64,000 nt of DNA. Source: Halorubrum californiense DSM 19288. Its GTDB lineage: Archaea; Halobacteriota; Halobacteria; Halobacteriales; Haloferacaceae. Shown here piece by piece: positions 1-8,660 of the stretch. Within the stretch, counting starts at the first letter, position 1. Each line of letters starts with the position of its first letter. Location of the stretch: contig NZ_AOJK01000064.1 of NCBI RefSeq assembly GCF_000336875.1, forward strand, positions 67,159 through 131,158, given 5' to 3'. Position numbers and translations under genes: made by a program. Under the pieces are notes generated by a model. That model saw only the letters and a program-made list of their open reading frames with translations, made no database searches and was not told the origin of the DNA.

Positions 1-897
1 GGAGATCCACTCCATGCGCCCGCCCTTCTCGGCGATGGCGCGCTTGGTGTTCAGGTTGTACGTGTTCTTCGACCAGTTCTGGACGGTCGAGTACTGGACG
101 TGAGCGTCCTCATCGACGAACACTTCCACGCCGCCACAGTGAAGATTGAACGCCGAGTACTTCGGCGCGGAACAGCCCTCGATGTAGTGGACCTCGGCAC
201 CCTCCTCGGCGATGATGAGCGTGTGCTCGAACTGACCCATCCCCTCGGAGTTCATCCGGAAGTACGCCTGGACCGGCATCTCCACGGTGGTGTTCTCCGG
301 CACGTAGACGAACGAGCCGCCCGACCAGATGGCGCCGTGAAGCGCCGCGAACTTGTTGTCGCTCGGGGGGACGCACTTCGTCATGAAGTGCTCGCGGACG
401 ATCTCTTCGTGCTCTTGGACCGCCTTGTCCATGTCACAGAAGATGACGCCCTTCTCCTCCCACCGCTCCTGCATGTTCTGGTAGACGATCTCGGACTCGT
501 ATTGCGCGCCGACGCCCGAGAGCGCGTTCTTTTCGGCCTCCGGAATGCCGAGCTTGTCGAAGGTGTCCTGGATCTCCTCCGGGAGGTCCTCCCAGCTGTC
601 GGCGCCGCCGCGCTTGTCGATGTCCGGTCGGATGTACGGAACGATCTCGTTGATGTCGACCTCCGAAAGGTCCGGCTGCCCGGGCCAGTCGGTCGGCATC
701 GGCATCTCTTGGAACTGCTCGAGCGCGCGCAGGCGCCGCTCCAGCATCCACTCCGGTTCGTCTTTGTCCTCCGAGATGACGCGGACCGTCTCCTCGGTGA
801 GCCCCTTTTCGCTTTTGAAGGCGGAGTTCTCCTCCTTCTTGAACTCGAAGCGGGCTTCGGTGTCTGTCTCCTTGAGGTCGTCCTGTTGTGAACTCAT
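1..897 (-). CDS. sufB: SufB, Fe-S cluster scaffold subunit (3' end outside window)
   Basis: This is the N-terminal 299 residues of SufB, the scaffold subunit of the cytosolic SUF iron-sulfur cluster assembly complex (SufBC2D). The frame is open from the start codon to the window edge. Family hallmarks are visible, including the region SGGSFVYVPENTTVEMPVQ and a following beta-helix segment with histidine- and glutamate-rich strands. The family is about 470-480 residues long, so roughly 175 residues lie outside. The start is the ATG beginning MSSQQDDLKETD, 52 bases after the sufC stop, so the two are probably cotranscribed. No oddities are seen in the visible part. Confidence 0.95.
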   Translation of the reverse strand, partial: MSSQQDDLKETDTEARFEFKKEENSAFKSEKGLTEETVRVISEDKDEPEWMLERRLRALEQFQEMPMPTDWPGQPDLSEVDINEIVPYIRPDIDKRGGADSWEDLPEEIQDTFDKLGIPEAEKNALSGVGAQYESEIVYQNMQERWEEKGVIFCDMDKAVQEHEEIVREHFMTKCVPPSDNKFAALHGAIWSGGSFVYVPENTTVEMPVQAYFRMNSEGMGQFEHTLIIAEEGAEVHYIEGCSAPKYSAFNLHCGGVEVFVDEDAHVQYSTVQNWSKNTYNLNTKRAIAEKGGRMEWIS

Positions 898-949
898 AGT
901 GTGTTGTTACGGATTCCCGTGTTTACGTGTGTCGCGTGCCCGCATTCGG

Positions 950-1870
950 TTACGCCGCCTCGAAGGCGTCCTCGCGGACCCAGTCGTAGCCCTCGTCTTC
1001 CAGCTTCTCGGCGAGTTCCGCGCCGCCGCTCTTGACGACTTCGCCGTCGAGCATCACGTGAACGTGGTCGGGCTCGACGTAGTCGAGGATGCGCTGGTAG
1101 TGGGTGATCTGGAGGATGCCCGTGCCCTGCTCGTCGCGGAGCGCGTTGATCCCCTTCGAGACGTCCTTCAGGCGGTCGATGTCGAGCCCGGAGTCGATCT
1201 CGTCGAGCACGGCGACGCTCGGCTCCAGCATCGCGGCCTGGAGGACCTCGTTCTGCTTCTTCTCGCCGCCGGAGAAGCCGGCGTTGAGGTAGCGCTGCAT
1301 GAACTTCTCGTCCATGTCGAGCAGCTCCATCTTCTCGGAGAGGATCTCCTGGAACTCGGCGACGCCGATCTCGCCGTCGTCCGCGGGCCCCTCCATCGGG
1401 GAGGTCTCGTACCCCTCGTCGTCGTCGGCCTCGGCAGCCTCCTCCTCGTCCTCGTCTTCGAACAGCTCCTCGCGCTCGTCGGCCTTCGCGTTGAGGGCCT
1501 GTCGGAGGAAGTTCGTCATGGTGACGCCCTCGATCTCGGCGGGGTACTGGAAGCCGAGGAAGATCCCGAGCGCGGCGCGCTCGTTCGGCTCTAGGTCGAG
1601 CAGCTCCCAGCTGTAGTCGTCCTCGTCGAGGTCGGCGTCGATGTCGTCGACATCCGACTCCTCGAGGTGGAGCGTGATCGACCCGTCGGTCACCTCGTAG
1701 GCCGGATGGCCGGCGATAACCTTCGCCAGCGTCGACTTCCCCGAGCCGTTGGGACCCATCAGCGCGTGGATGTCCCCGGACTCGACGGTCAGATCGACCC
1801 CGCGAAGGATGCGTTCGCCGCCCTCTTCCGCCACTCGTGCGTGAAGATCGTTGATTTCGAGAGTAGCCAT
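950..1870 (-). CDS. sufC: SufC, Fe-S assembly ABC-type ATPase
   Basis: SufC is the ABC ATPase that powers Fe-S cluster assembly on the SufB/SufD scaffold. Walker A is GPNGSGKST at residues 39-47. A Q-loop lies in GIFLGFQYPAEIEG, the signature motif is GFSGGEKKQNE and Walker B is VAVLDEIDSGLD. At 306 residues it is about 55 longer than bacterial SufC. The extra length is an acidic insertion of roughly 35-40 residues (about 131-167, rich in D/E) between the Q-loop and the signature motif. This insertion fits halophilic adaptation. It is first in the operon, ahead of sufB, and starts at the ATG after a weak TATA-like box. Confidence 0.96.
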   Translation of the reverse strand: MATLEINDLHARVAEEGGERILRGVDLTVESGDIHALMGPNGSGKSTLAKVIAGHPAYEVTDGSITLHLEESDVDDIDADLDEDDYSWELLDLEPNERAALGIFLGFQYPAEIEGVTMTNFLRQALNAKADEREELFEDEDEEEAAEADDDEGYETSPMEGPADDGEIGVAEFQEILSEKMELLDMDEKFMQRYLNAGFSGGEKKQNEVLQAAMLEPSVAVLDEIDSGLDIDRLKDVSKGINALRDEQGTGILQITHYQRILDYVEPDHVHVMLDGEVVKSGGAELAEKLEDEGYDWVREDAFEAA

Positions 1871-1894
1871 GTGTATTCTCGTGCCTCGTGTGCG

Positions 1895-1902
1895 TATAGT
1901 AG
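1895..1902 (-). promoter_or_regulatory. TATA-like box of the suf operon
   Basis: On the minus strand the stretch TACTATAC lies about 28 bases before the sufC ATG, the usual distance of a haloarchaeal TATA box from the first base of a leaderless transcript. The 145-base gap to the polB stop holds nothing else that looks coding. Confidence 0.4.
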
Positions 1903-2016
1903 GTGTTGTTGGGGTTAATGCTTACGCATTTCCCCGTCAAAAATCGCAGATCGACCAAGAAATTTTCTTCCGATCGAAAACTGCTTTCGATAGACTGCGT
2001 TTCCGCCCGCCGTCGG

Positions 2017-5000
2017 TCACATGAACGAGCCGAGTCCGGTCTGTTCTTGGCCGGTCTTGACCTCCTCCCACGACATTCCGAGCGCCTCTATCACGCGCTC
2101 GATGGGGCCCTTCAGGGTCTTGTCCAGCATCTTCTCCCAGTCGACCTCGAACTCGTCGGGGACCTGATCGGCGTACTCGAAGCAGATCACGTCCGGGTCG
2201 CGCTTGAACTCCCCGTACAGGTGATCTCGCTGCGGGTCGAGTCCCTCCTCGTCTTCCATCCGCGCCCAGAAGTCGGGGTGGACCTTCTCGATGTACAGCC
2301 GCTTCGGCTTCGACCCGCTCCCGAAGTTCGTCCCGAGCATGAGGTTCGCGTACTTCGCCCCGCGGACCTGTGCGGTCGGCGTGTCGTAGGCGTCGAGCTT
2401 CTTGCCGATCCCGCCGGGGATCCCGATCTCGTCGAGGTCCATGTTGCCGTCGAGCACGCGCGCGATGACGTCCACGAGGTACGCCTTCACCTCCTCCATG
2501 TCGTCGTCGATGTCGTCGCCCGTCACGATTGTCTCGATGACGTTCTGCTGGACCTCCTTCGTGATCCCGGCGATGTCCGAGCGCTTGTACTCGAAGCCGG
2601 TGATGTCGATGTCGTCGACGTCTTTCCCCTCTTTCCAGATGATGTGCCCGGCGTAGCGTTTCTTCTTGCCCGCTTGGAAGAACCGCCGGTAGAGCTTCTC
2701 GAACTCGATCTGGAAGCGGTGGTCGTCGGCGTTGAGCTCCTCGCGCGCGAAGTCGTCGTAGCGCTCGTTGATGTGGTCCTCTATCTCGAAGGAGGTCTCG
2801 ATCGCCTCCTCCTTGTCCACGTCTTGGCCGAGAGATAACATGACTGAATCGGTATTATGGAGGACGACACCCCCGACACCGTCGACGAAGTTCTCGTTCT
2901 CGGCGACGCTGAGATCGTACACGTACCCGTCGTGATCCACCTCTTCGACCACCGGGTCCCGTCCGCTCCGGTAGTAATCACACGTTCGAATCGTGTAGCT
3001 CCCCTTGCTCTCCCTGTACTTCAGCGAGTGCTTCTCCCCGCGCTGCGTGAGAAGCGTAGAGAGCCCCGCCGCGAGTTCTCGGCTCGTCGTCTCGAAGTCG
3101 AAGTTTCGCTCGCAGTACTCGGTCGAGTACCGCGGGAATTCGCGTGAGCCGTCGCCCTCGACGAGTACGTCGACGAAGAGCTGTTGGAGGTCTTCGGGGA
3201 GGTTGAATACGGACCCCGGAATACGCTTCCCACGCGACGTTTGCCCGGCGAACTCGCGGAAGAACACCGCCGAGAGTTCGTTCATCATCTGGAGTTTGTG
3301 GGTGCCGTCGTCGTACGTCACCGACTGGTCTCCGTCCTCGGTTCCGTACTCGACGGTCCGCCTATCGGACGCGTCCGACGCAATGACACTCGCCGTCGCT
3401 CCGTCGAATAGACGCTGGTAGTCCTCTCGAAGCCCTTCCAGCCACTCCGTTCTGGATTCGGCGATGCTCGCGCCGAACCGGGAGTCGGTCGTTTCGATCG
3501 TCGAGGCACTCCCTTCGGTGACGTACGCGGCGAGCAACCGTACGAGCGCCCGTCCGTCTTCGGAGTCCAAGTCGACGTATCGCTGTACCTTGATGCTCCG
3601 CTCTATCGCGTTGTGATGCTTGTGGCCGAACCAGACCCACTCGTCGTTCGCGTGGACTCGCTTGACCTTCGTCTCCGCGTTCTCGCTGCCGACGCTTCGG
3701 CCGTCCTCGTACTCGCGCGTGTACCCCTCCAACACGTCGTATACGTCGATCTTCTCCACCGTTTCGACCTCGGGAAGACCGGGAACCCGAAGTGGCTCTT
3801 CGACGTCTTCCGGCTTCGTTTCCACCAGCTGTCCGTCTTCTTCGACGACGTACGAGTGGTCTCTGGTCGTCGTCGACTCGCCGAACTTGTGCTGTAGATT
3901 GACGACCGATTTGTCGGTCTCGTGTCTGATCACCTGCTCGATCGGCTGCCACTCCGGCTCGCCGTCCTCGGTCACCGAAAGCGCCTCCCAGCCGCCCGCG
4001 CGGCGCCGTTCCTTGTCGATCGACACCGAAGCGACAGGCCCGCCGTCGGCGGTAACAATCAGATCCTCGCTCGCAGTCGCGTCCGAGCGTTCGAAGAGAT
4101 CGGCAATCGGCAAGATCCGAACGATACCCTCGGGATCGCGCACGACGACGGGTCTGCCGCCCGTGACGCTGTCCCCGTACGCGACGTCGTGGCCGAGTTC
4201 TTCCGCCGCCTCTTCCGTGAAGTCGATGACTTCGCGTCCCGTCGCCGTGACGGCCGCTGCGCCCTCTTTGTCGTAGAGACGGAACCGATCCCATCCCGTC
4301 ACGCCGTACAGCGACTGCCCGACGAACTGGAACTTCCCGTTCCGCCCCGCGAGCAGCGTGTGGTTGTCCTCGACGGTCACGCAGTAGACCCCGTCCTCGG
4401 CCTCGCTCCGAGACCCGCTCCGATTCATCCGGAGGGTGTTCTTCCCGCCTTCCGTGACGTAAATCCGCCAACTTCCGCTGTCGCGATTGTAATTCGCGGT
4501 GAGCCCGAGATGGGCACACAGCCGGAGCACGTCGTCCCGCAACTCCTCGCTCGACGTCGTGTACCGCCACGACCCCGTCTGACGGTCCCCGTCACCGTCG
4601 ATCAGGGTCTCCAAGAACGCGCGTTTCTGCGCCCTCGCCGCCTTGAAGATGCGGTCCGGGATCCGCTTCTCGAAGCTGCCGTCGCCGCAGCGGTCTCGGA
4701 GGAGGTCCCCGAGCAGCTCAGAGGTGAACTGATAGCTGCGGTCGTCGACGTAGTAGTCCAGTTCCATCCGATCGAGGAGCTGACCGATCGTCTCGTGATC
4801 GGAGTCGCCGCCGTCCGGCACGGCGTCCTGCGCAATCTTCACCGTCGTCGCGGAGCCGCGAAGGTTGTCGCCGAACCGCTTCTCGGTCGACGTGTACACG
4901 TTCCCTTCCGTGACGTACCACGCGAGCAGTTCGAGGAAGTCGTCGCCGTCGAACGTCCGCGGGATCCACTTCCGACCGGATTCGCGGTGGACGAAGCTCG

Positions 5001-7365
5001 TCTCGCACACTGACTCGATGTATTCGCGGTGTTCCTCGAACTCCGAGGCGGTGAACACGTACCCGGTCTGACCCACGTCCGCCTTCGGAACGCGTCGCGG
5101 CGTCCAGCCGAGCTCGGCGGTGAACGTGTGGCCGTGGACGCTCGGTCGGACCCACACCTCGTACTCGCCGTCGACGAGTTCAGTCAGATCGACCTCGTCG
5201 ATCCGCTCCCCGTCCGGGCCGTCCCAATCGTGGGGGAGTTCGTAGTTGGTCGCCCGATCGAGGTCGCCGGCCTCGACGAAACTATACCCGTCTTCGGTGA
5301 TCCCGTTCGTCTCGTTCTTCCGAACGAGCATCCGGTGGTTCGGCGTCACGCGGAAGTCGATCTTCGAGGTCTCGACGTCGACGAGTTCGCCCCGGTAGTC
5401 GGGGTACGCGTGGGTCTCCTCGACGGTCTTGACCGCCATCTCCTCCGTGTCGGGGTTGAGTGAATACACGGCGTCGCCGACCTCCAGCTCCGTGATCGGC
5501 CGAACGCCGTCGGGAGTCACGACCTCGGTGTCCGGCGTGAAGCAGTTCATAATAACTTTGACAGAAGCTTGCTGTCGGTCGTACTGCTCGTACGGCTCGG
5601 TGCCGGGGTCGTGGTCGTTCCGGAGCGCCTTCTTCTCCTCGCGCTCGGTGAGCAGCTCGTCGACCATCTCGCGCATGATCCCGTCCGGCTGCTTCCGGAA
5701 GTGTGTCCCGTTGGGCGCGACGTACGTCTCGCCGTCGTACCGGTCAGGGTCGACCTTCGTCTCGGGACCGGCGTTGATCGTCACCATACACATCGGGTAG
5801 AGGCTCTTCAGGTCCTGGACCGTCACCATCTCCTTGACCCCGGTGATCGGGTCGAAGACGGCGCCGCCCTCGAAATCCTCCGACTCCTGTTGGCCCTTCG
5901 TGGGGAGTGCGAACTTCCCGAACGCCTTATGGAGGACGTACATGTCGACGGTGTCGCCGGGCGTCGGCGCGTCCTCGATCTTACAGCCGACGAAGGTGCG
6001 CACCTCGTCCCAGAACGCGATCACGTCTTGTTTCCGGTCGATCTCGACGCACAGCTCCACGTCGCGGATGCTGTACTCCAACAGGCGCTCGGGGTCCTGT
6101 TCCCAGAGATCGCCGATGTCGCCCGTGTAGCGCTCCTTGCCGACGCCCAGTTCGCGCTCGCCGACCGCGTCGAGGCGGTACGACTCCAGTTCGGTGAACA
6201 TCGTGCGCTTGTAGGCGTACAGCAGGTCGAAGACGACTCGGCCCTTCACGTCCGGGCCGCCCCAGCCCGAACGCCACACCTCACCGATCCGGGAGAGTCG
6301 GTCGACGTCGAGGTTGTACTGGCTCCCGTCGTCGAGCACCTCCAGCCGGTCGAGGAGGTACGGCGCGTCGAAATCTTCGAAATTCCACCCCGTCATAAGA
6401 TCTACGTCGGTTTTATTTATATACTCGACGAACGCGTCGAGCATCGCGGCCTCCTCCTCGAAGGTGCGGACCTCAAAATCGACCTCGCCGCCGTCCCCGA
6501 CGATCCCCTCGTAGTCGGGGAGGTCTTCGGGCGGGGGGATCTCCGCTTCCGGCGCGTCGTACAGCCAGACGACGTACTCGTCGTCGTAGGAGTCGTGGCT
6601 GGTGAGACAGATGATCGGCTCCTCCCCGTCCTCGGGGAACCCGCGTCGGTCGTCCACCTCGATGTCGAAGGTGTTCACGCGCAGGTTGGCGTCGACCTCG
6701 GCCGGTTCGAGGTGGCCCTCGTGGACCTGAATCGTCCCCTCCCCGTCGTCGAGCCGCCGCTCCTCGACCCTGATCCCGCCGTTGATCCCGTTGTCGATCA
6801 GAAAGCGGTTCGGGAAGAGGATGTCAGCCTCGAAGCTGGTCGCGAAGTCGTCGCGGATGTTCCCCACGTCGCGGGGCGTCCGGGTGACGATCCGGGTGAG
6901 CTGCTCGCCGCGGATGCTCTCGTACGGCTCCCCGTCGGGATTCTCCTCTCTGGTCCCGATCACCACGTCGTACTCCTCGACGGGGTCGCGGTCGAGGTCG
7001 GCCGTCGGGACGTAGAAGTACGGCTCTACCCCCAGTACGCGGAGGTGTTCGACGACGTCGTGATCCGCGTCCTCGACGTGTTCCGCCGGTCGCCGGCCGA
7101 ACACGTGGACCACCGGGTACTCGTCGCTGCCGTACCCCTCGACGGCGTAGTCGATCTGGGTGATCATCAGCTCGACGGTCCCGGTCGACTCCGGGAACTT
7201 CGCCTCGTCGACGTCGACGACGTCGCTGACGTGGCCCCGCCCGCCGCCGGCGACGGCGGCCGCCTCCTGCGCGGCCAGCTCCTCCCGTTCGGTGTCCGTG
7301 TCGCCGTCGGCCTCGTCGCCCGCGTCTCCGGTCGACGAGAAGTCCGACAGCCCCGACTGAGTCAT
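2017..7365 (-). CDS. polB: Family B DNA polymerase with two inteins
   Basis: This is a replicative/repair DNA polymerase of family B. The 1,782-residue precursor carries two inteins (residues 608-1017 and 1066-1504), leaving a spliced polymerase of about 933 residues. Visible motifs are Exo I (FDIEVDD), Exo II (MTGWNFEDFDAPYL), Exo III (YSIRDVELC), polymerase motif A (DLKSLYPMCM), motif B (SVKVIMN joined to SLYG) and motif C (YGD joined to TDS). The inteins interrupt motifs B and C exactly, so the enzyme cannot be active until both are spliced. Only 48 extein residues separate the inteins. The start ATG is about 28 bases from a TATA box, consistent with a leaderless mRNA. Confidence 0.96.
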   Translation of the reverse strand: MTQSGLSDFSSTGDAGDEADGDTDTEREELAAQEAAAVAGGGRGHVSDVVDVDEAKFPESTGTVELMITQIDYAVEGYGSDEYPVVHVFGRRPAEHVEDADHDVVEHLRVLGVEPYFYVPTADLDRDPVEEYDVVIGTREENPDGEPYESIRGEQLTRIVTRTPRDVGNIRDDFATSFEADILFPNRFLIDNGINGGIRVEERRLDDGEGTIQVHEGHLEPAEVDANLRVNTFDIEVDDRRGFPEDGEEPIICLTSHDSYDDEYVVWLYDAPEAEIPPPEDLPDYEGIVGDGGEVDFEVRTFEEEAAMLDAFVEYINKTDVDLMTGWNFEDFDAPYLLDRLEVLDDGSQYNLDVDRLSRIGEVWRSGWGGPDVKGRVVFDLLYAYKRTMFTELESYRLDAVGERELGVGKERYTGDIGDLWEQDPERLLEYSIRDVELCVEIDRKQDVIAFWDEVRTFVGCKIEDAPTPGDTVDMYVLHKAFGKFALPTKGQQESEDFEGGAVFDPITGVKEMVTVQDLKSLYPMCMVTINAGPETKVDPDRYDGETYVAPNGTHFRKQPDGIMREMVDELLTEREEKKALRNDHDPGTEPYEQYDRQQASVKVIMNCFTPDTEVVTPDGVRPITELEVGDAVYSLNPDTEEMAVKTVEETHAYPDYRGELVDVETSKIDFRVTPNHRMLVRKNETNGITEDGYSFVEAGDLDRATNYELPHDWDGPDGERIDEVDLTELVDGEYEVWVRPSVHGHTFTAELGWTPRRVPKADVGQTGYVFTASEFEEHREYIESVCETSFVHRESGRKWIPRTFDGDDFLELLAWYVTEGNVYTSTEKRFGDNLRGSATTVKIAQDAVPDGGDSDHETIGQLLDRMELDYYVDDRSYQFTSELLGDLLRDRCGDGSFEKRIPDRIFKAARAQKRAFLETLIDGDGDRQTGSWRYTTSSEELRDDVLRLCAHLGLTANYNRDSGSWRIYVTEGGKNTLRMNRSGSRSEAEDGVYCVTVEDNHTLLAGRNGKFQFVGQSLYGVTGWDRFRLYDKEGAAAVTATGREVIDFTEEAAEELGHDVAYGDSVTGGRPVVVRDPEGIVRILPIADLFERSDATASEDLIVTADGGPVASVSIDKERRRAGGWEALSVTEDGEPEWQPIEQVIRHETDKSVVNLQHKFGESTTTRDHSYVVEEDGQLVETKPEDVEEPLRVPGLPEVETVEKIDVYDVLEGYTREYEDGRSVGSENAETKVKRVHANDEWVWFGHKHHNAIERSIKVQRYVDLDSEDGRALVRLLAAYVTEGSASTIETTDSRFGASIAESRTEWLEGLREDYQRLFDGATASVIASDASDRRTVEYGTEDGDQSVTYDDGTHKLQMMNELSAVFFREFAGQTSRGKRIPGSVFNLPEDLQQLFVDVLVEGDGSREFPRYSTEYCERNFDFETTSRELAAGLSTLLTQRGEKHSLKYRESKGSYTIRTCDYYRSGRDPVVEEVDHDGYVYDLSVAENENFVDGVGGVVLHNTDSVMLSLGQDVDKEEAIETSFEIEDHINERYDDFAREELNADDHRFQIEFEKLYRRFFQAGKKKRYAGHIIWKEGKDVDDIDITGFEYKRSDIAGITKEVQQNVIETIVTGDDIDDDMEEVKAYLVDVIARVLDGNMDLDEIGIPGGIGKKLDAYDTPTAQVRGAKYANLMLGTNFGSGSKPKRLYIEKVHPDFWARMEDEEGLDPQRDHLYGEFKRDPDVICFEYADQVPDEFEVDWEKMLDKTLKGPIERVIEALGMSWEEVKTGQEQTGLGSFM
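2854..4170 (-). other. PolB intein 2 (motif C site), with LAGLIDADG endonuclease
   Basis: This is a 439-residue in-frame intein inserted between YGD and TDS of polymerase motif C. The first residue is Ser (SVTGGRPVVVRDPEG) and the last two are His-Asn (VVLHN); the +1 extein residue is Thr. This is a canonical splice-junction set for a Ser1 intein. Two LAGLIDADG-type segments are visible (LLAAYVTEGS and DVLVEGDGS), so a homing endonuclease domain appears intact. The C-terminal block reads YVYDLSVAENENFVDGVGG. It starts in the same way as the known Ser1 inteins at the equivalent site of Thermococcales polymerases. Base composition looks less GC-rich than the flanking exteins. Confidence 0.93.
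4315..5544 (-). other. PolB intein 1 (motif B site), Gln-ending, with LAGLIDADG endonuclease
   Basis: This is a 410-residue in-frame intein between KVIMN and SLYG of polymerase motif B. It begins with Cys (CFTPDTEVVTPDG), carries the block B TxxH motif in VTPNHRML, and has two LAGLIDADG-type segments (LLAWYVTEGN and TLIDGDG). The C-terminus is unusual: it reads NGKFQFVGQ, so the last residue is Gln rather than Asn and the penultimate residue is Gly rather than His. The +1 extein residue is Ser. Gln-ending inteins are known, but they depart from the standard Asn-cyclisation chemistry. Confidence 0.92.
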
Positions 7366-7388
7366 ATCCGTGCTTCGGCGTCACCCGG

Positions 7389-7397
7389 CTAAAAAAC
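7389..7397 (-). promoter_or_regulatory. TATA box of polB
   Basis: The minus-strand sequence GTTTTTTAG is centred about 28 bases before the polB ATG, the expected distance for a leaderless transcript. It lies in a 102-base divergent promoter region shared with the small gene to its right. Confidence 0.6.
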
Positions 7398-7437
7398 TCG
7401 GCTTTCGGGTGCGGCGAGCTACCCCGCCACGGAAAGG

Positions 7438-7446
7438 CATATATTG
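7438..7446 (+). promoter_or_regulatory. TATA box of small haloarchaeal gene
   Basis: CATATATTG is centred 26 bases before the ATG of the following 57-residue gene. This supports that start codon over an in-frame ATG 24 bases further upstream. Confidence 0.6.
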
Positions 7447-7467
7447 TGTGATGACTTACCACGGTCT

Positions 7468-7641
7468 ATGTCTTCGGACCCACGTTCCGAACCCCAGGTG
7501 GCTCGTCCGGCCGATTCCGACGCGGTCGACGCCGAGGTGGAGGCGTACGAGGACGACGGGAACGTGGTGCTTTTCGACGCCACGAACCCCCTCGCGTGGG
7601 TCGAAGCGAGCCGAACGGTACGGCTCGCCGACGCGCTCTGA
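7468..7641 (+). CDS. Small conserved haloarchaeal protein (DUF7331-like)
   Basis: This is a 57-residue acidic protein ending in GNVVLFDATNPLAWVEASRTV and a short tail. That motif resembles, from memory, the haloarchaeal family DUF7331, whose function is unknown. The start was chosen because a TATA box lies 26 bases upstream. An alternative ATG eight codons earlier would fall inside the predicted non-transcribed spacer. No membrane segment or metal-binding residues are seen. It is divergent from polB and probably monocistronic. Confidence 0.7.
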   Translation: MSSDPRSEPQVARPADSDAVDAEVEAYEDDGNVVLFDATNPLAWVEASRTVRLADAL

Positions 7642-7742
7642 CCGGACTGCCGAGTCCGTGCGCTCTCCGTCCACTTCCTCCAGTAGCCGCGGCGCCGCGG
7701 GCGGACGGAACCCCTTTGCCCCGGCGCGGCGTACGCCTCGGC

Positions 7743-8165
7743 GTGTTCAGCCTCGACGAGGACGACGAGGGCGAGATCTCCGTCGGCGAGAGTTCCGACG
7801 CCGAGCGGGAGATGACGCCCGACATCCCCGAGGCGCCGTCGGTGAAGTCGTTCGACGACGGCGGCGACTTCGAGGGCGCGAGCGACGTGGACGAGCGGAC
7901 GCTCCGCGCGTTCGTCGTCGCCGTCATCTACGCCAACGCCGCCGTCCTCCTCGTCTCCCTCGGCCCGATGGTGTGGTTCTTCGAGGGGTTGTCCAGAATC
8001 GGTCCGGCGCTGTTCGTCGTCGGCCTCCTCGCCGGGGTCCGCACGTACCAGACGTACCGGTCTTGGAACCGTTCGCGGGACGAGGCGGACGAATCGGCGT
8101 CGGATCCCTCCGCCGAGGCCGACGACACTGATGCCGACCCTACTGCCGAGCGCCCGGAAGCGTAA
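7743..8165 (+). CDS. Membrane protein with acidic tails (DUF7322-like)
   Basis: This is a 140-residue protein with an acidic N-terminal segment, two predicted membrane helices (about residues 58-78, AFVVAVIYANAAVLLVSLG, and 88-105, IGPALFVVGLLAGV) and a highly acidic C-terminal tail. The architecture matches the uncharacterised haloarchaeal family DUF7322 as I recall it. The GTG beginning MFSLDEDDEG was chosen as start; an in-frame ATG 69 bases later (MTPDIPEAP) is the alternative. The stop overlaps the next gene start (TAATG), so the two genes are translationally coupled. Confidence 0.65.
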   Translation: MFSLDEDDEGEISVGESSDAEREMTPDIPEAPSVKSFDDGGDFEGASDVDERTLRAFVVAVIYANAAVLLVSLGPMVWFFEGLSRIGPALFVVGLLAGVRTYQTYRSWNRSRDEADESASDPSAEADDTDADPTAERPEA

Positions 8166-8632
8166 TGTCCGACGAGCGCGCTCCTCCGACCATGCAGACG
8201 GTCCGCGACGGCGACGGCGAGACGTACCTCCTCGTGAAGCGCTCCGCCGAGTCGAGCCGCGTGCGCGACCCGGCCACCGGCGCGGAGCGATACGTCGACA
8301 ACGACGACATCAGCGTCGTCGACGGCGAGTCGCCGCTCGCGACCGCCGCCTCCGGCGTGCCGGAATCGGTTCGCCGGACGCTCGGCGCGGTCCGCGACGA
8401 CCGGTCGCTCGGCCTGCTCGCGGTGGTCGTCGACGAGGGACCGATCGCGGCGATCGACCTCCTCGACGCCGCCGACATGTGCGAGTCCGACCTCCACGGT
8501 TCGATCACGGAGTTCCGCGCGGCCGGACTCGTCGAAGAGAGCGAGGTCGCGGGCCGACGCGGCTACGAGGCGACGGCGGTCGCGGTCGAGGCGATAGAGT
8601 TCCTCCGCGACGAGCCGAACGGAGACGCGTAG
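8165..8632 (+). CDS. Conserved haloarchaeal protein with C-terminal winged helix (DUF7346-like)
   Basis: This is a 155-residue protein with an N-terminal beta-rich segment (TVRDGDGETYLLVKRSAES, followed by RDPATGAERYVDNDDI) and a C-terminal region that reads as a winged helix (about 85-150, including DLLDAADMCESDLHGSITEF and GYEATAVAVEAIEFL). This layout matches my memory of the haloarchaeal family DUF7346. A DNA-binding role is an inference. It overlaps the preceding membrane-protein gene by one base and converges on rad50 with a 28-base gap. Confidence 0.65.
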   Translation: MSDERAPPTMQTVRDGDGETYLLVKRSAESSRVRDPATGAERYVDNDDISVVDGESPLATAASGVPESVRRTLGAVRDDRSLGLLAVVVDEGPIAAIDLLDAADMCESDLHGSITEFRAAGLVEESEVAGRRGYEATAVAVEAIEFLRDEPNGDA

Positions 8633-8660
8633 CCTCTGCGATCCGGGGCGCTACGCCCGA

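Noticed and set aside
5569-7392. A 607-codon open frame on the plus strand opposite polB
   Set aside because: It covers the polymerase exonuclease and N-terminal domains in antisense and shows only Val/Asp/Leu-rich noise.
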